Below are positions 1 to 5,242 of a DNA stretch of 5,515 nucleotides, piece after piece. The notes beneath the pieces were generated by a model that saw nothing but the letters and a program-made list of their open reading frames with translations, ran no database searches and had not been told where the DNA came from. The stretch covers positions 1 to 5,515 of the forward strand of contig PIVQ01000517.1 of NCBI GenBank assembly GCA_003354055.1, in the 5' to 3' direction. This DNA is from Desulfobacteraceae bacterium. Its GTDB lineage: Bacteria > Desulfobacterota > Desulfobacteria > Desulfobacterales > Desulfobacteraceae. Within the stretch, counting starts at the first letter, position 1. Each line of letters opens with the position of its first letter. The position numbers were made by a program, and so were the translations under genes.

Positions 1-653
1 TCGGCAACTATGGCTGCGTACAAGGTATTGAGTTTTTCTTGCTCCAGTATCTCGTGTTCCTTGAGCATGGTCTCTATCTCGTTTATATAATTTCTGTTTT
101 CAAACCCGATTTCCAGGCGTTTTTTCAGTTTCGCGATTTCTTTATCCCGCTGGATAATTGCCTTCTGATGAACCGCCGTGCTCTTTTTTAACTCCTTATT
201 CACGGTAAAAAGCTTGGTATTCTGGTCTTTGGCCAGTTTAAACAGCCGGTCGTTTTCCACGATCAGCTCGTATTGTTCAAGACCTGCCTTAACCGTTTCA
301 ATGAATTCTTTGTTGTTCCAGGGTTTGGCAATATACCTGTGGATGGATCCTTTGTTGACAGCCTGGGTCACGGCATCCACATCCGCATACCCGGTTAGAA
401 GAAATCGCAAGGTGTCCTGCGCCGCTTCCTTGGCTTTTTCCAGGAATTCCGATCCGTTCATCCCGGGCATTCGCTGGTCCGAAATAATCAGGGAAAAGGG
501 ACTGCTGGCCGTTCGTATCCGGTCAAGTCCTGCCTCGCCGGAATCCATATACACATACTTGACACCTATCTGTTTCATGAGGCGCCCCACGGCCCGGCCT
601 ACCTGTTCCTCGTCGTCAACAATCAAAACAATGTGATTAAATTTTTCTGCCAT
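1..653 (-). CDS. Response regulator, receiver domain plus long coiled coil (C-terminus beyond window)
   Basis: This is a two-component receiver protein; 217 complete codons are visible and the frame is open at the left edge. The receiver domain spans about residues 7-125. The acidic pocket is D13-D14, the phosphoacceptor is D59 within SDQRMPGMNG, the switch Thr is T87 in LLTGYAD, and the conserved Lys is K110 in YIAKPW. This receiver style is common in regulators ending in HD-GYP, HDOD or similar output domains. From about residue 130 to the edge the chain is a charged, helical coiled coil, ending in a stretch reading EKLNTLYAAIVA; the output domain is not visible, so its activity (phosphodiesterase, cyclase, other) cannot be stated. 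The ATG at 653 is preceded by GGAG five bases upstream on the minus strand, and the receiver begins straight after it. It is divergent from the plus-strand operon that ends in a histidine kinase without its own receiver, so it is a plausible but unproven partner. Confidence 0.93.
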   Translation of the reverse strand, partial: MAEKFNHIVLIVDDEEQVGRAVGRLMKQIGVKYVYMDSGEAGLDRIRTASSPFSLIISDQRMPGMNGSEFLEKAKEAAQDTLRFLLTGYADVDAVTQAVNKGSIHRYIAKPWNNKEFIETVKAGLEQYELIVENDRLFKLAKDQNTKLFTVNKELKKSTAVHQKAIIQRDKEIAKLKKRLEIGFENRNYINEIETMLKEHEILEQEKLNTLYAAIVA

Positions 654-658
654 CAGAT

Positions 659-662
659 CTCC
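659..662 (-). promoter_or_regulatory. Ribosome binding site of the response regulator, partly inside a hairpin
   Basis: Read on the minus strand, GGAG lies five bases before the ATG at 653. Its two leading G residues are also the last two bases of the 3' arm of the 661-679 inverted repeat, so folding of that repeat in the mRNA would partly cover the site. Confidence 0.6.
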
Positions 663-679
663 ATTTACAGGATAAATGG
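661..679. repeat. Inverted repeat CCATTTA-5-TAAATGG
   Basis: Two perfect 7-base arms (661-667 and 673-679) flank a 5-base loop. In the response-regulator transcript it sits directly before the start codon and overlaps the Shine-Dalgarno bases, so it could tune translation. The stem is AT-rich and weak, and a role is inferred only from position. Confidence 0.55.
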
Positions 680-686
680 TGGTTAC

Positions 687-699
687 GGCGGTTACCGCC
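687..699. repeat. GC-rich palindrome GGCGGT-T-ACCGCC
   Basis: Perfect 6-base arms around one central base, standing out as GC-rich inside AT-rich DNA. The left half is preceded by a near copy (GGTGGTTAC at 678-686 against GGCGGTTAC at 687-695), so the same core occurs twice in tandem. It is a candidate operator half-site pair or a leader stem for the minus-strand response regulator. No T-run follows on either strand, so it is not an intrinsic terminator. Confidence 0.5.
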
Positions 700-712
700 T
701 AAGGATCGGCTC

Positions 713-791
713 CAAAATTACTTGATCTTTTGTTTTCAAAATACCCAGTCCTTTAAGGGTTTTTGGAAACAATTTAGATCAAGTTATTTTG
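713..791. repeat. 79-base long imperfect hairpin in the divergent intergenic region
   Basis: The outer arms 713-728 (CAAAATTACTTGATCT) and 776-791 are inverse complements at 15 of 16 positions; the only mismatch pairs T719 with T785. Inside them, 730-737 pairs with 765-772 (one G-T pair), 738-741 pairs with 761-764, position 742 bulges, and 743-746 pairs with 757-760, leaving a 10-base loop at 747-756. That is about 31 pairs in one nearly continuous stem. The element lies roughly 60-140 bases upstream of the response regulator and upstream of the predicted rightward promoter, so it would be in the leader of the leftward transcript only, or act as DNA. It may be a regulatory RNA structure, a cruciform or protein site, or a decayed palindromic mobile repeat; no target duplication is visible. 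Confidence 0.7.
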
Positions 792-795
792 TAAC

Positions 796-815
796 GATTC
801 CTAAGTTAAGGAATC
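796..815. repeat. Inverted repeat GATTCCT-6-AGGAATC, operator candidate
   Basis: Perfect 7-base arms (796-802 and 809-815) separated by 6 bases, a spacing that suits a dimeric DNA-binding protein. It begins four bases after the long hairpin and lies about 170 bases before the predicted rightward promoter. It is a candidate site for the HTH protein encoded at 1110 or for another regulator. MerR-type operators normally lie between -35 and -10, which this does not, so the assignment is tentative. Confidence 0.4.
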
Positions 816-988
816 TGTCTGGTTATACACGTTTACGAACTTCGGGCATTGCTAAAGTTGAATTAATGACCAAATTTTACTTGTTTCCGTATTTTTTCTC
901 AAGCGTTTTTTTAGATGGCGAATTTGGAAGGCTTTAGTAAATTTTTCTTTTTTTCGATCACTAAGAAAAGAATACCCAAAATTTATGA

Positions 989-1017
989 TTGAAATTCAGC
1001 TATCAATCTAATATATT
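989..1017 (+). promoter_or_regulatory. Sigma-70-like promoter for the four-gene run
   Basis: TTGAAA at 989-994 and TATATT at 1012-1017 are separated by 17 bases, close to the consensus and the ideal spacing. Transcription would begin near 1024 and give a leader of about 85 bases before the ATG at 1110. The region is AT-rich, so chance matches are possible. Confidence 0.45.
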
Positions 1018-1098
1018 TAATTCAATAGATATTTCAACCTATGTCTTTCTTCATATACACGGCGATGTCTATCGTCGCAATGGCCCGATACCGCAGTT

Positions 1099-1105
1099 GA
1101 GGAGA
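1099..1105 (+). promoter_or_regulatory. Ribosome binding site of the HTH-SLOG gene
   Basis: GAGGAGA is a strong Shine-Dalgarno match placed just before the ATG at 1110, and it fixes that start. The stop codon of a short leader frame (1041-1100) overlaps its first two bases. Confidence 0.75.
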
Positions 1106-1109
1106 TGAG

Positions 1110-1865
1110 ATGAAATCAATTCCGCAAATCGCTGAAGCGCTGGATTTGTCGTCAACCACCATCCGGGAATATATCAAACGGTTTAATGAATTTTTTGCCG
1201 ATCCGGTTGAGCACGAAGGCCTTAAGGAGTACCCGGATGAGACCCAGGACCTTGTTGCCCGCATTCACAAGTACTACACTAAAACCGAAATGACAAAGGA
1301 AGAGATCCGGGTAAAGCTGGGCGGTGGGCAAAAAGAAGAGGCCGGAGCAGCGCCTGGTGCAACCGTGGTTGCAGCTTCTCCGATGGATACCGAGCAGTTT
1401 CGGATGATAGGGGAAAAACTGGATCATCTGATAACCGTGATTGAAGCCCTGACAGAGTCAATTGTAAAGGCTGGGGGACTCGGGATTTCCAATGCACGAA
1501 ATGCATACGCCGGCAATGAAAAGCTCAATCAGCTTACCAGCCAGCTCACCGATATCATTGATCTGAGCAAAAGCGGTGACGGGGAAAATCTTGAGAAAAA
1601 TGTTCTGGATGCAGACGGTACCATTATTTTTTCTTTTGGCAAACTCAGCCCAAATGCAATAGAGTCCCTGAATTTTGCCAAGGCCCATAAAAAACCCTGG
1701 CTCCAGATTGATCTGGAAACCGAAAAGAATCCTGGATTATTGCTGCGCAAATGGCTGCATCAATTTGAGGTTAAAGTCGTGAACGTGGCAGGCAGAAGTG
1801 CGGCCAAGGTGCCGGGCTTAAAAAAATCAGTCAATGATATTTTAGCGCATATATTAAAGGAATAA
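1110..1865 (+). CDS. MerR-like HTH protein fused to a YpsA/molybdenum-carrier-like (SLOG-type) C-terminus
   Basis: A 251-residue predicted soluble DNA-binding protein. Residues 3-71 match the MerR HTH plan: IPQIAEALDLSSTTIREYIKRF gives helix-turn-helix, then a wing with the GLKEYPDE signature (compare G-R-Y in MerR) and a helix ending in TKEEIRVKL. Residues 72-92 are a Gly/Ala-rich linker. Residues 94-120 form a coiled coil with hydrophobic heptads at 97, 100, 104, 107, 111, 114 and 118, as expected for a dimer. Residues 160-249 resemble the second half of the putative molybdenum-carrier/YpsA family: NVLDADGTIIFSFG, then KKPWLQIDL, a W215 helix, VVNVAGRSAAKVPGL and a final helix. The family's first half with its GGQTGVDR loop is absent, and its Gly-rich GGTALT turn is replaced by LSPNAIES, so ligand binding is uncertain. 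First gene of the run; stop is two bases before the next start. Role inferred: transcription regulator, perhaps sensing a nucleotide-like ligand or acting as a protein interaction module. Confidence 0.85.
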   Translation: MKSIPQIAEALDLSSTTIREYIKRFNEFFADPVEHEGLKEYPDETQDLVARIHKYYTKTEMTKEEIRVKLGGGQKEEAGAAPGATVVAASPMDTEQFRMIGEKLDHLITVIEALTESIVKAGGLGISNARNAYAGNEKLNQLTSQLTDIIDLSKSGDGENLEKNVLDADGTIIFSFGKLSPNAIESLNFAKAHKKPWLQIDLETEKNPGLLLRKWLHQFEVKVVNVAGRSAAKVPGLKKSVNDILAHILKE

Positions 1866-1867
1866 AT

Positions 1868-2704
1868 ATGGGGATTGCATATGGCGCCTTTAGTATTGTC
1901 CTGGCCCTGGCCTTTACCCTGACGTGCTTCCGCCAGCAATTGCCCAAATGGTGGCCAGTTGTTGTCCTGGCCTTTCCCCTGGCAGCTATAGCTTTTGTGT
2001 TTAAATCGAAAAAGGGAAATCTTAAGGCCTGGCTTGCCCTGACTCTGGGCGGAGTAGTGGCTGCGGCAGGCATAGAAGTCTATCTGTATAAAGACTATAA
2101 GGAAAATAACAAGTATAGTCACCTGCCTCCTGTAGTCCGGGAGATGATCCTCCTGAACGAGGATGTGAAAAACTCCACCATTGCCCTCTTCCAGGCATCT
2201 GCAAAATTGGATAGCCTCGGGCTGGCTATTTCCAGAATCGGTGATCTGACTACCACCCTGGGACTTATTTCAAAGATGCGGGAGATGATTCAAGAGAACC
2301 GGGAGGATGTAGACCGGTTGGTGGGATATATAGAGGACCATGGCGACTATATTCAACGCCAGAATCTGGGATGGGCATTCTGGATTTCAAAATTTTACAA
2401 GGACCGGAATGTGATCCAGCATCATGATTCCAGGCTTCGGTACTTTGCAGCCTTTGAGGATATGCTTCAATATACCCATGATAATTTTGATAATATCATG
2501 GAGTTGCAGAGTTCGGCGCATATGGCAAATTATGATGCCTATTATATGAGATACCGGGGGGTGGCGGACATGCACAACCGGTATAATAAAAAAAGGATTG
2601 CTTTTCAGAAAGATTTTGTGCAAGAACATCCGGAAGTAATGCCCTTCTTACCCGGGGCACATCACCTTAAACCCTTTAATTTCTGGGATAAGTATTCATT
2701 CTAA
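1868..2704 (+). CDS. Unrecognised membrane protein with three N-terminal TM segments and a long helical soluble tail
   Basis: A 278-residue protein whose family I do not recognise. Three hydrophobic segments are evident: about residues 4-21, 28-45 and 54-74. The loop between the second and third (46-53) carries four lysines and is probably cytosolic, which would place the C-terminal part outside the cytoplasm; the basic stretch after segment three (75-82) weakens this. Residues 88-165 are strongly helical and charged, with coiled-coil character. From about 166 on the chain is rich in Trp, Tyr, His and Asn (for instance LGWAFWISKFY near 167-177 and a His pair at 185-186) and ends in an aromatic tail, NFWDKYSF. 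There is no signal peptide cleavage motif. The ATG at 1868 has AAGGA six bases upstream, and the gene begins two bases after the HTH gene stops, suggesting translational coupling and a shared task. It could be a membrane sensor or anchor for the neighbouring regulators. Confidence 0.85.
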   Translation: MGIAYGAFSIVLALAFTLTCFRQQLPKWWPVVVLAFPLAAIAFVFKSKKGNLKAWLALTLGGVVAAAGIEVYLYKDYKENNKYSHLPPVVREMILLNEDVKNSTIALFQASAKLDSLGLAISRIGDLTTTLGLISKMREMIQENREDVDRLVGYIEDHGDYIQRQNLGWAFWISKFYKDRNVIQHHDSRLRYFAAFEDMLQYTHDNFDNIMELQSSAHMANYDAYYMRYRGVADMHNRYNKKRIAFQKDFVQEHPEVMPFLPGAHHLKPFNFWDKYSF

Positions 2705-2721
2705 TCATGAGGTAAATCAAG

Positions 2722-3306
2722 ATGTCTATCGACCCCATTCATTTCCAGGATCTTTCAGCCAAAAATTCTTCGGATGTTGTTCAGAGAACCAATGCGGTTT
2801 TTGATTCTTCGACCCGTCAATACACCCTTTCCGTATGGGGTCATGACTATGTTATTGATTCGGATCAGCAAACCGTCTCATCAACAGACGGATTCATACC
2901 GGCTCAACCGGATTATATGTCGTTGTTTATCGTTCATTATTTACTGGGCAGTACATTAGCTTTCCCGGCAGGAGAGTGGGTGTCTGAAAAGGATATTCCC
3001 GGCGGAGCAGCTTTCTTCAGAGGCCCCCATACCCTGCCCACCGGGGAAATCGTTAACACCTTCGGGGATGATCTGGATAGGTTTTCGAAAACCTGTTCAG
3101 ACATTGGCGGAAGGTCTCTTGACATGGCGGATGCTGCCTTTGCCTTTGATATAAGGCCGAATATTCCCGTGGCTCTTTTATACTGGCAGGGTGACGAGGA
3201 TTTCGGTGCTGAGGCAAAACTGCTCTTTGATCGCAGTATTTCTCAACACCTGGCTCTGGATATTGTATATGCCCTGGCCGTCATCGTCTGTAAAAGCCTG
3301 ACTTGA
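2722..3306 (+). CDS. DUF3786 family protein
   Basis: A 194-residue soluble protein with the pattern of DUF3786, a family of unknown function that I associate with anaerobic bacteria and archaea. The family-like blocks are present in order: a beta region with YTLSVWGHDYVID (34-46), the helix FIVHYLLGS (69-77), the motif GEWVSEKDIPGGAAFF (84-99), SDIGGRSLDMADAAF (126-140), IRPNIPVALLYWQGDEDFGAEAKLLFD as an extended block (144-170), and a C-terminal helix pair. The acidic GDEDF and LFD residues are the most conserved-looking. Only two cysteines are present (C125, C190), so no iron-sulfur cluster domain is attached, unlike some family members. The start at 2722 has GAGG nine bases upstream; it lies 17 bases after the membrane-protein gene. 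Biochemical function is unknown; its place next to a kinase and a DNA-binding protein suggests a signalling or ligand-binding role, which is inference. Confidence 0.85.
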   Translation: MSIDPIHFQDLSAKNSSDVVQRTNAVFDSSTRQYTLSVWGHDYVIDSDQQTVSSTDGFIPAQPDYMSLFIVHYLLGSTLAFPAGEWVSEKDIPGGAAFFRGPHTLPTGEIVNTFGDDLDRFSKTCSDIGGRSLDMADAAFAFDIRPNIPVALLYWQGDEDFGAEAKLLFDRSISQHLALDIVYALAVIVCKSLT

Positions 3307-3325
3307 TCGTATAAAATTTTTTCAT

Positions 3326-3329
3326 AAGG
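3326..3329 (+). promoter_or_regulatory. Ribosome binding site deciding the kinase start
   Basis: AAGG lies seven bases before ATG 3337 but only one base before the alternative GTG 3331, so the ATG is the better start. Confidence 0.55.
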
Positions 3330-3336
3330 CGTGGCA

Positions 3337-5229
3337 ATGATACCTGAAAATAAAATTGCTGCATTGACCCAAAAGGTCAAACTCCTTGAAGGCCGGCTGG
3401 CTGAAGAGCAGAGTATCGGCCATCGTCTCAAAGAGATGGTCAAAAGCCTGACAGCCCGGAATGGCTATCTGCTCACCCTTAACGATTTGACTACCGGTAT
3501 GATCAACCGGATTGATCTTGATCAGCTTCTTGAAACTATTGTGAATCACGCCTGTACCCTGGCAAAAACAGATCATGGATTCATGCATCTTACAGATAAA
3601 AACACCGGAGAACTGGTGTTTGAGATCGGTGTAGGTGAGTTTGAGAAGGCCATCGGCATGAGGCTTGCGCCTGATGAGGGAATGGGCGGAGTTGCCATGT
3701 CGACCCGGGAAGCCTTCTGGGTGAAGGATTACAGCCAATGGGAGGGTCGCATTGAAAGTCCTGTATTCAGTGAACTGCGGGCCTGTATCGTACTTCCCTT
3801 GACGAACAGAACCGGCACCATTGGACTGGGGCGGTTCGGTAACGATTCTCTTAAGTTTTCCATGACCGAGGTGGCCATGCTCAGGCGGTTCTCCCACATG
3901 GCGTCCATCTGCATAGAAAATGCAAAATTATACCAGGATCTTGAAAGGGAACTGTCCCAGCGCAAACTTGCGGAGAAAACGCTTCGATTAAGTGAAGCGG
4001 AATTTTTTTCCATTTTTGACTCCATCCAGGTGGGGTTTTATAGGACCGACGGCCATGGTGGAGTGAGCATGGCCAACCCTGTGGCCGTTCGAATGATGGG
4101 GTATGACGATCCTGAGGAAGTCATCGGCATTTCCATGATCGATTTGTACAAAAATCCGGAAGACCGGCAGGTGCTTTTGGAAAAGATATTCACCGAAGGC
4201 AGGGTCTCAGCCTATGAAGTTGAGATGAGGAAAAAAGGCGGCCATATTATCAGTGTACTGGTCAATGCCCATGTCCGTCACAATGAGGTTGGCGAATTTA
4301 TCGGCATCCAGGGCACGGTAGTGGATATCTCTCATCGTAAACAGGAGGAGACGGAAAATGTTCACTCCCAGAAGCTTGAAGCCATCGGCAGTCTTGCCGC
4401 CGGCATTGCCCATGAGATCAATACCCCCATTCAATATGTCACTGACAATACCCGGTTTTTACAGGATGCATTTGAAGATCTTGCAAAGGTGTTTGAGGCC
4501 GGAACATCAATGCTTGGGGCCATCAAACGTAACCCGGAAGCCGGGGCCGAAGGTCTGGCTTATGAAACAGCCGTGGAAGAGGCGGATCTGGATTATCTCA
4601 GGGAAGAAATCCCCCAGGCTGTTTCTCAGTCCCTTGGCGGCCTTTCCAGGGTGTCGGAGATTGTCAGCTCCATGAAGGAGTTTTCCCATTTCGGAAAAGA
4701 TCAGAGGCAAGTGGCGGATATCAATCATATCCTTGACAACACCCTGACGGTTGCCAGAAATGAATGGCGGTATGTGGCGAAGGTTGAAAAAGACTTTCAG
4801 AAGGATTTGCCTGGGATTACATGTAATCCGGGTGAATTGGGGCAGGTGTTTTTAAATATTATTGTGAATGCCGGCCATGCCATACAAGACCTGAATAAGA
4901 ACAGGGATGGGGATAAGGACAGCGTCAAAGGACGGATTACAATTCAGACGTTAACGATACCGACGGGCATCGAAGTCCGGATCTCAGACACCGGTGCAGG
5001 TATTCCCGAAGAGGCCCGGGATCAAATTTTCAATCCCTTTTTTACCACTAAGTCCGTGGGCAGGGGCAGCGGGCAGGGCCTTGCCATTGCCCACTCCGTG
5101 GTGACGGACCGGCATGGGGGCAAAATTTCATTTACCACCCAGACCGGTACCGCCGAGACTACAGGAACCGCCGGGCCTACTGGCACCACATTTATCATTC
5201 AATTGCCAGGAGAATCTTCGGAAGATTGA
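3337..5229 (+). CDS. Soluble GAF-PAS sensor histidine kinase
   Basis: A 630-residue hybrid-free sensor kinase. In order: coiled coil (1-38); GAF domain (about 50-195, with DEGMGGVAMSTREAFWVKDY and the closing helix ICIENAKLYQDL); short coiled coil (195-215); PAS domain (about 217-333, ending in VVDISHRKQEE); HisKA dimerisation domain with phosphoacceptor H359 in IAHEINTP; HATPase domain with N box N507/N511, G1 box DTGAG at 551-555, F box FNPFFTTK, and G2 box GRGSGQG at 575-581. No membrane segment, receiver or output domain, so it acts in the cytosol and must phosphorylate a separate receiver. The dimerisation domain is longer than usual because about 60 residues separate the H-box helix from the second helix. 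A short TG-rich repeat sits near the C-terminus (5143-5190). ATG 3337 is preferred because AAGG lies seven bases upstream; GTG at 3331, only one base from that site, would add two residues. Ligands of GAF and PAS are unknown. Confidence 0.95.
   Translation: MIPENKIAALTQKVKLLEGRLAEEQSIGHRLKEMVKSLTARNGYLLTLNDLTTGMINRIDLDQLLETIVNHACTLAKTDHGFMHLTDKNTGELVFEIGVGEFEKAIGMRLAPDEGMGGVAMSTREAFWVKDYSQWEGRIESPVFSELRACIVLPLTNRTGTIGLGRFGNDSLKFSMTEVAMLRRFSHMASICIENAKLYQDLERELSQRKLAEKTLRLSEAEFFSIFDSIQVGFYRTDGHGGVSMANPVAVRMMGYDDPEEVIGISMIDLYKNPEDRQVLLEKIFTEGRVSAYEVEMRKKGGHIISVLVNAHVRHNEVGEFIGIQGTVVDISHRKQEETENVHSQKLEAIGSLAAGIAHEINTPIQYVTDNTRFLQDAFEDLAKVFEAGTSMLGAIKRNPEAGAEGLAYETAVEEADLDYLREEIPQAVSQSLGGLSRVSEIVSSMKEFSHFGKDQRQVADINHILDNTLTVARNEWRYVAKVEKDFQKDLPGITCNPGELGQVFLNIIVNAGHAIQDLNKNRDGDKDSVKGRITIQTLTIPTGIEVRISDTGAGIPEEARDQIFNPFFTTKSVGRGSGQGLAIAHSVVTDRHGGKISFTTQTGTAETTGTAGPTGTTFIIQLPGESSED
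5143..5190 (+). repeat. In-frame 18-base tandem repeat coding TGTAET/TGTAGP/TGTT
   Basis: Units at 5143-5160, 5161-5178 and the partial 5179-5190 encode TGTAET, TGTAGP and TGTT. They fall in the last beta hairpin of the kinase ATPase domain, where relatives usually have a short Gly-Lys-Gly-type turn before TTFIIQLP. The extra residues probably form a surface loop and look like a recent local duplication. Confidence 0.6.
5213..5227. repeat. Short palindrome AATCTTC-G-GAAGATT at the kinase stop codon
   Basis: Perfect 7-base arms around one base, overlapping the first base of the TGA stop at 5227-5229. No T-run follows on the plus strand and none precedes it in the right place for the minus strand, so it is not a standard intrinsic terminator, though it could protect or pause the 3' end of the transcript. 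Confidence 0.35.
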
Positions 5230-5242
5230 CCCAATTGATTCT

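Larger units (their letters stand above)
654..1109. other. Divergent intergenic control region, 456 bases, AT-rich
   Basis: This gap separates the leftward response regulator from the rightward four-gene run. Its left half (661-815) holds four inverted repeats in a row. The middle (about 816-985) is T-rich with poly-T tracts and has a weaker nested pairing (849-857 with 932-940, 870-876 with 921-927) that may be chance in AT-rich DNA. The right part has a promoter candidate at 989-1017 and a leader of about 85 bases. No tRNA-like cloverleaf or credible protein gene is apparent: the one longer open frame here starts with TTG, lacks a ribosome site and runs through the hairpin. Confidence 0.75.

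Noticed and set aside
178..636. A 152-codon plus-strand open frame over the response regulator
   Set aside because: It is antisense to a receiver domain with all catalytic residues intact, and its Ser/Arg-rich translation looks like a shadow frame.
713..791. Reading the long hairpin as a transposon-type MITE or an integron attC site
   Set aside because: No target-site duplication flanks it, and the typical attC core-site ends are absent, so only a structural repeat is claimed.
822..827. A minus-strand -10-like TATAAC as the response regulator promoter
   Set aside because: No acceptable -35 element lies at 16-19 bases, so a promoter call is not supported.
722..937. A 71-codon plus-strand open frame in the intergenic region
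   Set aside because: It starts with TTG, has no ribosome site, runs through the long hairpin and T-rich tracts, and its translation has no recognisable family features.
740..978. Direct repeat AATACCCA at 740-747 and 971-978
   Set aside because: An 8-base match is expected by chance in a gap of this size and composition.
1917..1995. Repeated CCTGGCCTTT...CCCTG stretches in the membrane-protein gene
   Set aside because: They encode similar hydrophobic residues of adjacent membrane segments (LAFTL and LAFPL), so codon-level similarity explains them.
3322..3897. A 191-codon minus-strand open frame over the start of the kinase
   Set aside because: It is antisense to the clearly coding coiled-coil and GAF region, and its translation shows no domain.
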